The notes: generated from the sequence alone by a model not told the origin. Numbered from the stretch's first letter, positions 10,473 through 18,983 are shown. The stretch is DNA of 47,109 nucleotides from Synechococcus sp. HJ21-Hayes (GCF_024345835.1 NZ_JAGQBW010000020.1:1-47109); one strand, 5' to 3'. A program made the numbers and translations.

Positions 10473-10523
10473 GGCAGACGTCCACGAAAATCCCGATAGC
10501 GTTCGGCTAGTCAGTGGTCTGTG

Positions 10524-11840
10524 ATGGCTCCGGAGCGGTTCTTTCTCGAGCTCACACCCCCTTCTGAGCTGTTGCGAGAAGCCCCCCATGTGGTGATCGT
10601 GGGTGGGGGGTTCGCCGGCCTCCAGGCGGCCCATGCCCTGGCCGGAAAAGCCGTACGCGTCACCCTGATCGACCGACGCAATTTCAACCTGTTCCAGCCC
10701 CTGCTCTATCAGGTGGCCACAGGGCTTGTGGCCCAGACCGATGTGGCCACCCCCCTGCGCCAGATGGTGGGGCAGGCCTCGAACCTGCAGATCCTGCTCG
10801 GGGAGGTGGACGACATCGACCCCACCAACCAGGAGGTGGTGTTCAACAACCGCCGCTACCGCTACGACCACCTGATCCTGGCGGCAGGGTCGGGCAGCAG
10901 CTATTTCGGCCACGACGACTGGCAGGAGCTCGCTCCGCCAATGAAAACCCTGGAGGATGCCCAGGTGATCCGCCACAAGATCATCAGTGCCCTCGAGGAG
11001 GCCGAACAAACCCCTGATCCGGAGCGCCGTCGGCTGCTGCAATCGGTGGTGGTGATCGGCGGTGGACCCACCGGCTGCGAACTGGCGGCTTCGCTGAACG
11101 ACCTGATGCACCACATCGTGGAGCGCGAGTTCAAGCAGGTAGATCCCAACCAGTGCCGCGTCACCCTGGTGGACCCGGGCGACCGGGTGCTGCGGGCGAT
11201 GGATCCCCAACTCTCGAAGGCGGCTGGCGATCACCTCAAGCGCAGCGGCGTGGAACTCCTCCTGGGAGGGCGGGTGAAAACCATCGAGGCCAACTCCGTG
11301 GTGGTGACCACCAGCGAAGGCGAGAGAACCCTGGAGGCCAGCACCATCTGCTGGACCGCCGGCGTGGCGCCCTCACCCCTGGGCAAGTTGCTGGCGGAGC
11401 GCACCGGCTGCAGCGTGGATCGCGGCGGCCGCGTGGTGGTGGGGCCCGATTTCTCCATCCCAGGCCATCGCGAAATCCGCGTAGTGGGAGATCTCTGCAG
11501 CTACAGCCACACCAACGACGGCAAACCCCTGCCGGGCATGGCTGGCCCCGCCGTGCAGATGGGCGGCTGGGTGGCGGAGGACATCCTGGCCAACCTTCAG
11601 GGGCGGGACCACAGCCCGTTCAGCTTCACCAATTTCGGCAGCATGGCCGTGGTGGGCCCCCTGTTTGCGGTGGCCGATCTGCGGGGATTGAAGGTGTGGG
11701 GCCCCCTCGGCTGGTTGCTGTGGGGCGTGGCTCACCTGGCCTTCATCCCGGCCAGCGAAAACCGGATCACCCTGCTCACCAAGTGGCTGTGGATGATCGC
11801 CACCCGGGAGCGGCCTGCCCTGTTGATCACGGAGCGGTAG
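10524..11840 (+). CDS. Type II NAD(P)H dehydrogenase (NDH-2)
   Basis: A single-subunit flavoprotein that passes electrons from NAD(P)H to quinone without pumping protons. Two dinucleotide-binding folds are clear: VVIVGGGFAGLQAAHAL for FAD near the N-terminus and VVVIGGGPTGCELAASL for NAD(P)H near residue 175. Typical NDH-2 segments include FNLFQPLLYQVATG, LILAAGS and the C-terminal FAD contact GMAGPAVQMGGWVA. The C-terminal tail (LRGLKVWGPLGWLLWGVAHLAF) is the amphipathic/hydrophobic membrane anchor of the family. GTG at 10521 precedes the ATG; I take the ATG at 10524. Its last 14 bases overlap the convergent ClC gene. Confidence 0.9.
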   Translation: MAPERFFLELTPPSELLREAPHVVIVGGGFAGLQAAHALAGKAVRVTLIDRRNFNLFQPLLYQVATGLVAQTDVATPLRQMVGQASNLQILLGEVDDIDPTNQEVVFNNRRYRYDHLILAAGSGSSYFGHDDWQELAPPMKTLEDAQVIRHKIISALEEAEQTPDPERRRLLQSVVVIGGGPTGCELAASLNDLMHHIVEREFKQVDPNQCRVTLVDPGDRVLRAMDPQLSKAAGDHLKRSGVELLLGGRVKTIEANSVVVTTSEGERTLEASTICWTAGVAPSPLGKLLAERTGCSVDRGGRVVVGPDFSIPGHREIRVVGDLCSYSHTNDGKPLPGMAGPAVQMGGWVAEDILANLQGRDHSPFSFTNFGSMAVVGPLFAVADLRGLKVWGPLGWLLWGVAHLAFIPASENRITLLTKWLWMIATRERPALLITER

Positions 11841-13155
11841 GAGCGGCAAACAGCTCCCGCAGCGCGTGGTAGATGGACTTGGCCAACAGCAGCCGGCTCA
11901 CATAGGCCGCCAGGGCCGCCGACACCAGCACACCCGGCAGCAACTGTTGATCCCCCGCTAGTCGCAGAGCGAAGACCACCGTCATCACCGGCAGTTGGGT
12001 GGCCCCGGCCAGGCCCGCCGCCATGCCCAGGGCCATGCCCAGGGGGCCCAGGCCAGCCAGATCGCCAAGCCCGCGGCCAAACACAGCCCCGAAAGCAAGG
12101 GAGGGATCGATCAAGCCCCCCGGGATCCCCGCACCGAGGGCCAGCACCGGGCCCAGCACCCGCACCACCAGGGTGAGCAGGCCGGAGCCCACCCCATCGA
12201 GGCCATCGCCGGCAATGATGTGGGTCATCAGCGCTTCGCCATCGCCGGTGCTGGTGCCACGGCTGAGCACCGCAAACAAACTGAGCAGTCCACCCAGGGC
12301 CAGGCCGATGCGCAGGGGATAACGGCGCACCTGGGGCTTGAGCCGTGCGGTCATCGCCAGCAGCAACCGGCCGAACAGGGCTCCAAGCAAACCGCCGGCC
12401 ACACCGATCGGCACCGCCCAGAGCACCTGGATCAGCTCGATCGGCTCCACGCCCAGGATGCCGAGGGCAAATTCCGGCTGACCGGCCAGGTTGCTAAACG
12501 CTGCAGCCACCCCACACACCACCAACGCAGGCCACACCAACGAGGCCTGAAAGGACCTGGTGAGCTCCTCAGCTACAAACACCGCCCCCATCAAGGGGGT
12601 GTTGAACCCACCCGCCAGGCCGGCGCCGGCGGCCACCGCCAACAACTGCCCCTGGTTGAGCTCGGGCAGGAGAGCGGGGAAGCGACGGCGCAACCCCTCG
12701 GCCACCGAAGCACCCACCTGCACCACCGGGCCCTCCCGACCCATCGGCATCAGGGCCAGGGTGGCGATGCCCCAGAGGCCGAGCCGCTGGACCGTAGGCA
12801 CAGGGCCCAGCAAGCTGCGGGCCTGGTCAGGGTCTTCGATGCTGGCCATGGTCTGGGGGATACCCGAGCCAGCACCGCGCTGCCAGGGGCCCGTCTGCAA
12901 CCACAACACCAGCGGAGTCGCCAGTAGCGGTGAGCAGGCCAAGGCCACAGCCTGGGCCGACCAACGCTGGCCCGTGAAGGCGGGAAGCCGGCGAAGCAGC
13001 GCGTCCTGCCACTGGTCGAACAGGTTGAACGGCCAGCAGGCCAGACCCACCAGCAGGCCCAAAACGGCCAACTGGAGCAACTGCTTCAGGAGTGTTCGTG
13101 GACGCAGCACCTGCACTTCCCAGCCGTTTCGGCTTTCATGATGCCCACCAACCAC
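11827..13155 (-). CDS. ClC family chloride channel or Cl-/H+ exchanger
   Basis: A polytopic ClC protein of 442 residues. The three chloride-filter motifs are present: GSGIP (96-100), GREGP with the gating Glu141, and the GAGIPGGLIDPSLAFG segment corresponding to the GxFxP motif. The intracellular proton-glutamate position is also acidic (FVAEELTR, residues 196-197), which favours an exchanger rather than a channel. There is no C-terminal CBS pair, as in short bacterial ClCs. Start is GTG at 13155; a GTG 15 codons inside, just before LRPRTLLKQ, is plausible. It is the last gene of an SDR - K+-channel-like - ClC block with 13-15 base spacings. Confidence 0.88.
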   Translation of the reverse strand: MVGGHHESRNGWEVQVLRPRTLLKQLLQLAVLGLLVGLACWPFNLFDQWQDALLRRLPAFTGQRWSAQAVALACSPLLATPLVLWLQTGPWQRGAGSGIPQTMASIEDPDQARSLLGPVPTVQRLGLWGIATLALMPMGREGPVVQVGASVAEGLRRRFPALLPELNQGQLLAVAAGAGLAGGFNTPLMGAVFVAEELTRSFQASLVWPALVVCGVAAAFSNLAGQPEFALGILGVEPIELIQVLWAVPIGVAGGLLGALFGRLLLAMTARLKPQVRRYPLRIGLALGGLLSLFAVLSRGTSTGDGEALMTHIIAGDGLDGVGSGLLTLVVRVLGPVLALGAGIPGGLIDPSLAFGAVFGRGLGDLAGLGPLGMALGMAAGLAGATQLPVMTVVFALRLAGDQQLLPGVLVSAALAAYVSRLLLAKSIYHALRELFAAPTAP

Positions 13156-13170
13156 GCCAATAAGCCTGAA

Positions 13171-13884
13171 TTAGAGGGAACGGCGGTGAAAGCGACCGAG
13201 AATCAACGCAATCAAGATCGCCACATACAGCTGGCCGGCGATGGTGATCACCGCGGCCGCCACCTGACCCGAGACATTCGAAGGAGACAGCACGCCGGTG
13301 CCCACCGTGGTGAGCAAGCCAAAGGCAGCCACCATCAGCGCCGGGGCCATCGGCACAGGGTTGGCTAGGGTCGCGGCGAACGGAGGCAATGCCGAAGGGT
13401 CAAACGCCGTGGGATGCATCATCCAAAGGGCCGTGAGCAGCACCCCTCCCGCGATCCCCACCAACAGATAACCAGAGGCGGCTCCGAGCACCACGGCCAC
13501 AGTGACGTATGGCTCACGAATCAGCGCTTTGACGGTGCGCACCACCGCCACCAGTAGAAACAACGTCCACACCACCATATGGGGCAGGGTCAGCAGCTGA
13601 CCGAGGGCAGGATGAAATCGCAGGGCGCCATGCCATAGCAACTCAAACAGCACCGCCAGAGAGCCGAGGGCGATGATCAGGGGGCGCCCCGTCTTCAGCA
13701 CGGAAAAGCGGCTCACGAACACCACTAGTGCCACAGCCAGGCCAATCAACTGTGCCGAGAGCAACCAGGGCATCTGATGGGCCAGGGGCAGAAGCAGCAG
13801 CAGCAACACCTCGCAACCGAGACTGATGCGATAACCGCGATGACGGTGACGCAGCTGCTGGAGCTGGGCTCGGCTGAATTTCAC
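13171..13884 (-). CDS. Potassium-channel-like membrane protein with atypical filter
   Basis: A 237-residue membrane protein with several hydrophobic segments and a C-terminal pore unit: a pore-helix-like FGLLTTVGTGVLSPS followed by a final helix ending GQLYVAILIALILGRF, which matches the two-TM ion-channel (Ion_trans_2) layout where the last helix commonly reads GQLYLAVLVA. The expected filter TTVGYGD is TTVGTGV here, so the Tyr and Asp are replaced. I chose GTG at 13884, 13 bases after the SDR stop, giving MKFSRAQLQQL; a longer frame extends into the SDR gene. It is 15 bases upstream of the ClC gene, so cation and anion pathways may be co-expressed. Confidence 0.75.
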   Translation of the reverse strand: MKFSRAQLQQLRHRHRGYRISLGCEVLLLLLLPLAHQMPWLLSAQLIGLAVALVVFVSRFSVLKTGRPLIIALGSLAVLFELLWHGALRFHPALGQLLTLPHMVVWTLFLLVAVVRTVKALIREPYVTVAVVLGAASGYLLVGIAGGVLLTALWMMHPTAFDPSALPPFAATLANPVPMAPALMVAAFGLLTTVGTGVLSPSNVSGQVAAAVITIAGQLYVAILIALILGRFHRRSL

Positions 13885-13897
13885 GACCTGCGAGGCC

Positions 13898-14704
13898 TCA
13901 GAGGCCCGGGCTGCTCTGCATGATGCCGCCATCCGCAAAGATGGTGGTAGCGGTGATGTAGCTGGCAGAGTCACTGGCCAGGAAGGCCACCAGCTTGGCG
14001 ATCTCCTCGGGCTGGGCCATGCGTCCCATGGGGATCGCGGCGTTGAGCTTGGCCAGCAGCTCAGGGTTGTTCATGGTGGAGTCGTTGATGGGGGTGGCCA
14101 CCGCGCCGGGGCCCACATTCACGATCGACACGCCATGGGGTGCGAGCTCCACACCGGCGGTGCGGGTGAGCATGCGCACACCCCCCTTGGCCACGCAGTA
14201 GGGGGTGTTGTTCGGCATGGGCCAGTCCTCGTGCACCGACGAGATGTTGATCACTCGGCCACCGCCACCTTGGGCGATCATCTGCTTGGCCGCGTACTGG
14301 GTGGCGAAGAACACACCCCGCAGGTTCACGTTCAACACCTTGTCGAAATCGTCGGGCGTGGTGTCGAGGATGGAGGTGCGCGTTTCAATGCCGGCGTTGT
14401 TCACCATCACATCGAGACGGCCATAACGGCTCACCGCCTCGTTGATCAGCCGCTGCAGATCCTCGAGCTTGCTCACATCCGCCTGCACGCCGATACAGGT
14501 CCCCCCCAGTTCGCCAATCTCCTCCTCGATCGCCTCGGTGGCTTCGGGATGGGATCGGTAGTCGATCACCACCTTGGCGCCAAGCCGGCCAATGGTTTCC
14601 ACAATCGCCTTCCCGATGCCGCTGTTGCCACCGGTCACGATGATCACCTTGCCCTTAAGAAAATTGGAAAGGGTTTCAAGCGCGTAGGGGTTGATTGTGG
14701 TCAT
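13898..14704 (-). CDS. Short-chain dehydrogenase/reductase, glucose 1-dehydrogenase-like
   Basis: A classical SDR of 268 residues. The cofactor motif TGGNSGIGKA lies near residue 23, the NNAG motif follows, and the catalytic Ser and YxxxK are in NISSVHEDWPMPNNTPYCVAK. The C-terminus FLASDSASYITATTIFADGG is family-typical. The nearest annotated group is glucose 1-dehydrogenase-like SDRs, which oxidise sugars or polyols with NAD(P), but substrate is not shown. Asp/Arg after beta2 (IDYRSH) suggest NADP may be used. It heads the block with the K+-channel-like and ClC genes and is divergent, across 195 bases, from the RidA operon. Confidence 0.88.
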   Translation of the reverse strand: MTTINPYALETLSNFLKGKVIIVTGGNSGIGKAIVETIGRLGAKVVIDYRSHPEATEAIEEEIGELGGTCIGVQADVSKLEDLQRLINEAVSRYGRLDVMVNNAGIETRTSILDTTPDDFDKVLNVNLRGVFFATQYAAKQMIAQGGGGRVINISSVHEDWPMPNNTPYCVAKGGVRMLTRTAGVELAPHGVSIVNVGPGAVATPINDSTMNNPELLAKLNAAIPMGRMAQPEEIAKLVAFLASDSASYITATTIFADGGIMQSSPGL

Positions 14705-14899
14705 GGCTCAGCCAGGGGAGAGGGCTTATTGCGCGCACGCTAGTGGGCACCTGCCAGCCATGCCGCCATCTGCAACACCTGTGAATGGGAGACCCACACG
14801 CCAGCGGCACGTAATCCAGCCTGCGACCCATGACAGGGCGCTGACATCCGCCAGGAGATCCCTACGTTGAGCAGAGATCTCTGCAACGCCAATACCCCG

Positions 14900-15304
14900 A
14901 TGAGCCCAGCCGTGATCCGTCGCGCCATCCACAGCGACCGCTTCCCAACACCAGTGGCCTCCTATAGCCAGGGTTTTCAGCACAACAACACACTGTTCAT
15001 CACCGGGCAGTTGCCCGTCGACCCTGTCACCAACCTCAAAGTCGGCAACGGTGACATCACCGTGGAATCGCGTCAGGTGATGGAGAACATGCGGGCGGTG
15101 CTCGAGGAGGCGGGCTTCGGTTTTGAACATGTGGTGAGCGCCACGGTGTATCTCACCGACATCGACAAGCTCGACACCTTTGATGCGGTGTGGCAGGAGT
15201 ACTTCCCGGACAACCAGGCCTATCCATCCCGGGCCGTGGTGCAGGTGGCAGCACTGGTGCTGGGCATCCAGCTGGAGATTTCCGCCATCGCCATCAAAGA
15301 CTGA
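14900..15304 (+). CDS. RidA (YjgF/YER057c/UK114) family protein
   Basis: RidA proteins hydrolyse reactive enamine/imine intermediates released by PLP enzymes. The 134-residue protein shows the family segments ASYSQGFQHNNTLFITGQ, VVSATVYLTDIDKL and YPSRAVVQVAAL, with the conserved Arg that binds the substrate carboxylate. ATG at 14900 gives the standard family length; a TTG at 14867 would add 11 unlikely residues. It is the first gene of a tight plus-strand run (gaps of 16, 20, 6 and 13 bases to the following genes). Confidence 0.88.
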   Translation: MSPAVIRRAIHSDRFPTPVASYSQGFQHNNTLFITGQLPVDPVTNLKVGNGDITVESRQVMENMRAVLEEAGFGFEHVVSATVYLTDIDKLDTFDAVWQEYFPDNQAYPSRAVVQVAALVLGIQLEISAIAIKD

Positions 15305-15320
15305 CCCCCCTCTACCAACC

Positions 15321-15782
15321 ATGCCTGATCCCTTCAGCCTGGCTCCGGCGCCGGAGTCCTATTGGCATCTCTGGACCGACGACCAGGGCATCAGTCGCCA
15401 GGAGCAATGCACGATCAGCTCCTTCGAGCTCGGCCAACTGGGCCCCGGCGATTCCCCGCAGTTCTCCCGCCCCCTGTTCGATCAGGGCAATGCCTTCGTG
15501 ACCTACCTGCCCGTGGGCTGGACGGCCGACTGGCATGAGAACCACATCCCCAAATGGATCTACGTGCTGCGGGGGGCCTGGTCGGTGGAAAGCATGGATG
15601 GCCGCAAGGTGATCATGCGGGCTGGCGAGTATTCCTTCGGGGGCGACCAGGACTGCATCGCCACACCCGCGGGACAGCGAGGCCACCTCTCCGCCCAGGT
15701 GGGGGATGAACCCTGCGTGCAGCTGATCATTCAGCGCAACGACGAGGCCTGGCGGCGGGCACGGCCGGGGTTCTTCTCCTGA
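15321..15782 (+). CDS. Cupin-domain protein
   Basis: A 153-residue single-cupin protein. The first cupin motif is GWTADWHENHIPKWIYVLRG (His-x-x-His plus later residues), and the second is ATPAGQRGHLSAQ. It could bind a metal through these His residues, but no reaction is evident. The N-terminal half (WHLWTDDQGISRQEQCTISS) is compatible with a cyanobacterial family of uncharacterised cupins. It is the second gene of the RidA - cupin - SMP-30 run. Confidence 0.75.
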   Translation: MPDPFSLAPAPESYWHLWTDDQGISRQEQCTISSFELGQLGPGDSPQFSRPLFDQGNAFVTYLPVGWTADWHENHIPKWIYVLRGAWSVESMDGRKVIMRAGEYSFGGDQDCIATPAGQRGHLSAQVGDEPCVQLIIQRNDEAWRRARPGFFS

Positions 15783-15802
15783 ACACCACCAACTCCACAG
15801 CG

Positions 15803-16726
15803 ATGGCCAGCACCCACCCCTCCCCCTGCACCGAGAGCTACGACCGGCGCTTTGAGCAGCTGGTGCTGTTCAACGCCGAGCTGGAGCTGCTCGCTGAGGG
15901 CTTCCGCTGGCTGGAGGGGCCGGTGTGGTTCGGCGACCACCAGTGCCTGCTGTTCAACGACATCCCCAACAACCGCACCCTGCGCTGGAACGAACAGCAT
16001 GGGGTGAGCGTGTTCCGCGAGCCCTCGCAGTACGCCAACGGCCAAACCCGCGACCACCAGGGGCGGCTGATTCAGTGCCACCACCAGAGCCGCTGCGTCA
16101 CCCGCCTGGAGCACGACGGCACCACCACCACCCTGGTGAGCCAGGCCGGGGGCCATCGGCTCAACGCCCCCAACGACGTGGTGGTGAAACGGGATGGTTC
16201 GATCTGGTTCAGCGATCCCCTCTACGGCCTGCTCAACGACTACGAAGGTGGCCGCCAGCACTCCGAGCAGCCCGCTGCGCTCTACCGCCTCGAGCCCCAC
16301 ACCGGGCAGGTGCAGGCGATGGCCACCGACTTCGACGGCCCCAATGGCCTGGCCTTCTCCCCCGACGAAAGCCTGCTCTATGTGGCGGAATCCGGGAGCG
16401 CCGGCGTGGCCAATCCGCGCCAGTACATCCGCCGCTTCCAGGTGAGCGCCGATGGCCGCAGCCTCAGCGGTGGCGAGCTATTTCACAAGATCAGCCCCGG
16501 CTGGGCCGATGGCTTCCGGGTGGATGAACAGGGCAACCTCTGGTGCGGCGCTGCCGATGGCGTCCACGTGGTTGCCTCTGACGGCACCCTGCTGGGCAAG
16601 GTGCTGGTGCCCAGGCGTGTGTCGAACCTCTGCTTCGGCGACCGCCACCACTGTCGCCTCTTTCTGTGCGCCTCCACGGCGCTTTACAGCCTGTTCACCA
16701 ACACCCGCGGCGCCCAAACACCCTGA
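15803..16726 (+). CDS. SMP-30/gluconolactonase/LRE family beta-propeller lactonase
   Basis: A six-bladed beta-propeller enzyme of 307 residues. Family landmarks are the metal-site Glu in RWLEGPVWFG, the Asn in NAPNDVVVKRDGSIWFSDP, the loop DGPNGLAFSPDESLLYVAESG and the Asp region GWADGFRVDEQGNLWCGA. Family members open sugar lactones such as gluconolactone, the direct product of sugar oxidation, using a divalent metal. Its placement in an operon that converges on two GMC sugar/alcohol oxidoreductases and a glycosidase supports a role in clearing lactone products. No signal peptide, so cytosolic. Confidence 0.88.
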   Translation: MASTHPSPCTESYDRRFEQLVLFNAELELLAEGFRWLEGPVWFGDHQCLLFNDIPNNRTLRWNEQHGVSVFREPSQYANGQTRDHQGRLIQCHHQSRCVTRLEHDGTTTTLVSQAGGHRLNAPNDVVVKRDGSIWFSDPLYGLLNDYEGGRQHSEQPAALYRLEPHTGQVQAMATDFDGPNGLAFSPDESLLYVAESGSAGVANPRQYIRRFQVSADGRSLSGGELFHKISPGWADGFRVDEQGNLWCGAADGVHVVASDGTLLGKVLVPRRVSNLCFGDRHHCRLFLCASTALYSLFTNTRGAQTP

Positions 16727-16732
16727 ATCCCC

Positions 16733-16990
16733 ATGGCCAACCCCCAACTCGAAGCCTTTCTCCAGCGCGTCAAGGGCGATGCGGATCTGCTGTCCCGCTT
16801 CAGCGCCTGCCCCCATCTCAATGCCATCGCCCAGCTCGGGGCGGAACTGGGCTACACGTTCACGGGAGTCGATCTGGTGACACACCAGGCCGAGGCCACC
16901 CTGCGGCTCAGCCAGGCCGACCTAGAGGCCGCCGCCGCTGGCGTGGAGCTGGAGGGTCACCTCTGGCTGATGAAGATCGTCTGGGGTTGA
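16733..16990 (+). CDS. Nif11-like domain protein without recognisable core peptide
   Basis: An 85-residue protein whose first 60 residues fit the Nif11 leader fold: LEAFLQRVKGDADLLSRFSA, then HLNAIAQLGAELGYTFTGVDL. In picocyanobacteria Nif11 proteins are best known as precursors of lanthipeptides (prochlorosins), where a Gly-Gly or Gly-Ala site precedes a Cys/Ser/Thr-rich core. Here there is no double-Gly site, the sole Cys is inside the helical part, and the C-terminus (VELEGHLWLMKIVWG) is hydrophobic. No LanM-type synthetase is in the window. I infer a non-precursor Nif11 protein with an unknown role in this operon. Confidence 0.75.
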   Translation: MANPQLEAFLQRVKGDADLLSRFSACPHLNAIAQLGAELGYTFTGVDLVTHQAEATLRLSQADLEAAAAGVELEGHLWLMKIVWG

Positions 16991-17003
16991 GGAGCCAGTC
17001 CCG

Positions 17004-17429
17004 ATGCATCCCCAACAAACCCTCGATCTGAACGACGCCGCACTGGCCCTGCAGGCCAGCCGCGCCCATGCCGACAGCCACCAGGGGCTGGTGAGCGTTG
17101 CGGTGGTGGATGGTGGCGGCCATCTGCTGGCCTTCCAACGCCTGGACGGTGCCAGCATCTCCAGTGCTGAAACCGCGATCGCCAAGGCCCGCATGGCCGC
17201 CCTGTGCGGCAAGCCCACGGCGGAGATGGAAGCGAGCATCAATGGGCCCCGGCCAGGCCTGTTGCAGCTGGCAGTTCTGCTGCAGCAACCGTCTGCCGCC
17301 ATGGCGGGCGGGCTGCCCCTGCTGATCGGCTCCAGCTGCATCGGAGCCATCGGCGTCTCCGGGATGACTCCGGAACTGGATGCCGCCATCGCCAGTGCAG
17401 GCCTGCAGGCCCTGCACAGCCAACCATGA
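17004..17429 (+). CDS. HbpS/GlcG-like (DUF336) haem-binding family protein
   Basis: A 141-residue protein of the HbpS/GlcG family. The signature is VSVAVVDGGGHLLAFQRLDG, then ISSAETAIAKARMAALCGKP and the closing IGSSCIGAIGVSGMTPELDAAIASAGL. Members bind haem, cobalamin or act beside oxidative enzymes (GlcG lies with glycolate oxidase in many bacteria), but activity is poorly defined. Its gene starts 13 bases after the Nif11 gene and its stop overlaps the next start (ATGA at 17426-17429), so it is translationally coupled to the VOC protein. Confidence 0.85.
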   Translation: MHPQQTLDLNDAALALQASRAHADSHQGLVSVAVVDGGGHLLAFQRLDGASISSAETAIAKARMAALCGKPTAEMEASINGPRPGLLQLAVLLQQPSAAMAGGLPLLIGSSCIGAIGVSGMTPELDAAIASAGLQALHSQP

Positions 17430-18409
17430 ATCTCCCCCACATCCGCAGCCTTGGCTTCACCACGGCCAATGCCGAGCAACTGGCGCACTTCTATGGCGCG
17501 AACCTGGGATGTCAGCCCGGCCGGACCCTCGCCATTGAGGGCGGCCGCTACGCGCAACTGATCGGCCTACCCGGTTCACGGCTGCTGCTCAAGCAGCTGC
17601 ACCTGGGACAGGAACAGCTGGAACTCACCGAGGTGCAGGCCCTGGGCCCAGGCCTCCGGCCCGGCCGGCCCGTGCCCGGCGATTCCCTCAGCTGCGACCT
17701 GTGGTTCCAGCACATCTGCGTGGTGGTCGCCAACATGGACGAAGCGGCAGCGCCGCTCCAGGCCCGCGTGGCGGCGGGAACACTGAGGGCGATCTCCACA
17801 ACCCCTCAGACCCTGCCGAGCTGGAACATCGCCGCTGCCGGCATTCAGGCCTACAAGGTGCATGACCCGGAAGGCCATTGCCTAGAGCTACTGCAGTTCC
17901 CACCTGACAAGGGCGACGCCCGCTGGCATCAGGCGGCCTCCTCGGCGAGCACACCCTTCCTGGGTATCGACCACAGCGCCATCGCCAATGCCGACACGCC
18001 GCGGAGCTGCCGGTTCTACGAAGGGCTGCTGGGGCTGCGGCTGGGGGGCGAGGGCGTCAACAGCGGCCCGGAACAAGACCAGCTCGATGGGCTGGACAAC
18101 ACCCAGGTGCTGATCACGTCCCACCGCTGCTCCCAGGGGGCTGGGGTTGAATGCCTGAACTACCAACAGCCCCAGGGGGGCCGCCCCCTGCCAGCCGATC
18201 AGACCGCGGCCGATCATGCCCACTGGCAGATTCGCCTTGAGGTGCGTGATCTCGATGCGATCAACTCCCAGCTGGAGGCCTACGGCGGCAGCCGGGTAAG
18301 CCCCGGCATCGTGGAGCTCGAGCCAGCCCAGGCGGAGCTGCTGGGCTTCAGCCGTGGCCTACAGGTGCGAGATCCGGATGGCCACCAACTGCAACTGGTG
18401 AGCCCCTGA
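17426..18409 (+). CDS. Two-domain VOC (glyoxalase/dioxygenase superfamily) protein
   Basis: A 327-residue protein made of two vicinal-oxygen-chelate units. Unit 1 (about 5-155) starts SLGFTTANAEQLAHFYGANLG and ends VHDPEGHCLELLQFP; unit 2 (about 168-325) starts LGIDHSAIANADTPRSCRFYEGLLGL and ends VRDPDGHQLQLVSP. The repeated His...Glu positions suit a divalent metal. VOC enzymes include glyoxalases, extradiol dioxygenases and resistance proteins; nothing fixes the reaction here. Neighbouring RidA, cupin and lactonase genes suggest processing of reactive small carbonyl compounds. Confidence 0.82.
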   Translation: MNLPHIRSLGFTTANAEQLAHFYGANLGCQPGRTLAIEGGRYAQLIGLPGSRLLLKQLHLGQEQLELTEVQALGPGLRPGRPVPGDSLSCDLWFQHICVVVANMDEAAAPLQARVAAGTLRAISTTPQTLPSWNIAAAGIQAYKVHDPEGHCLELLQFPPDKGDARWHQAASSASTPFLGIDHSAIANADTPRSCRFYEGLLGLRLGGEGVNSGPEQDQLDGLDNTQVLITSHRCSQGAGVECLNYQQPQGGRPLPADQTAADHAHWQIRLEVRDLDAINSQLEAYGGSRVSPGIVELEPAQAELLGFSRGLQVRDPDGHQLQLVSP

Positions 18410-18470
18410 TCACAGGGAGGTGCAGGCCCAGGCAAACGCCCCTAATTTGCGGCCAGCTAGAGGCCTTGCA

Positions 18471-18968
18471 ATGGAGATCACCGTGGTGGAGCTGCTGGTG
18501 CCAACGGCGCCGTCAACCCTGGCCCAGGCCGCCTTGTTGGTGCTGCGCCTGTTCCTGGGCATCGCCTTCATTCGCCACGGCTGGCCCAAACTGCGCAACC
18601 TGAAAACCTGGGCCACGGCGATGAACACGCCGGAATGGCTCTGTTTTCTCTCCGCAGCCTCCATGTGGGGGGCTGGGATTGCCCTGATTCCAGGACTGCT
18701 CACGCCCCTGGCCGCCCTCGCCATCCTCGTATCCATGGCCTACGCCATGGTGATCGAGATCAAGGCTGGCTTCCCCTGGTTTGCGCCGGATCCCTACCAG
18801 ATTCCAGAGGGCGACTATGTGGGCCCCATGGGGATCGGCGAACCACCGAGCTGGGAGAAGGCCGCCATGTACGTGGTGATGTGCCTGGTCACCATGTTCT
18901 GCGGCGGTGGCCTGTTCTCCCTCGACAACCTGCTGATCGCTGATCTGCTCAGGCTGGCCCTGACTTGA
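18471..18968 (+). CDS. DoxX family membrane protein
   Basis: A 165-residue protein with four hydrophobic segments. The family landmark is LVLRLFLGIAFIRHGWPKLRN, with AASMWGAGIALIPGLLTPLAALAILVSMAYAM following. DoxX-type proteins are small quinone-linked membrane proteins or accessory factors; the name comes from a thiosulfate:quinone oxidoreductase, but most members have no assigned reaction. It sits 61 bases after the VOC gene, probably in the same operon, and 15 bases from the end of the convergent second GMC gene. Context makes a quinone-side accessory role attractive but unproven. Confidence 0.8.
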   Translation: MEITVVELLVPTAPSTLAQAALLVLRLFLGIAFIRHGWPKLRNLKTWATAMNTPEWLCFLSAASMWGAGIALIPGLLTPLAALAILVSMAYAMVIEIKAGFPWFAPDPYQIPEGDYVGPMGIGEPPSWEKAAMYVVMCLVTMFCGGGLFSLDNLLIADLLRLALT

Positions 18969-18983
18969 TGGAGCGGCGGCCGC

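Larger units (their letters stand above)
10057..10523. other. Intergenic region between divergent hydrolase and NDH-2 genes
   Basis: About 470 bases without a firmly supported gene. It must hold the hydrolase promoter on the minus strand and the NDH-2 promoter on the plus strand, though no convincing -35/-10 pair stands out. It contains one possible 44-codon gene (10310-10444) and a strong GC hairpin just after it. No repeat or mobile-element end is visible. Confidence 0.5.
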
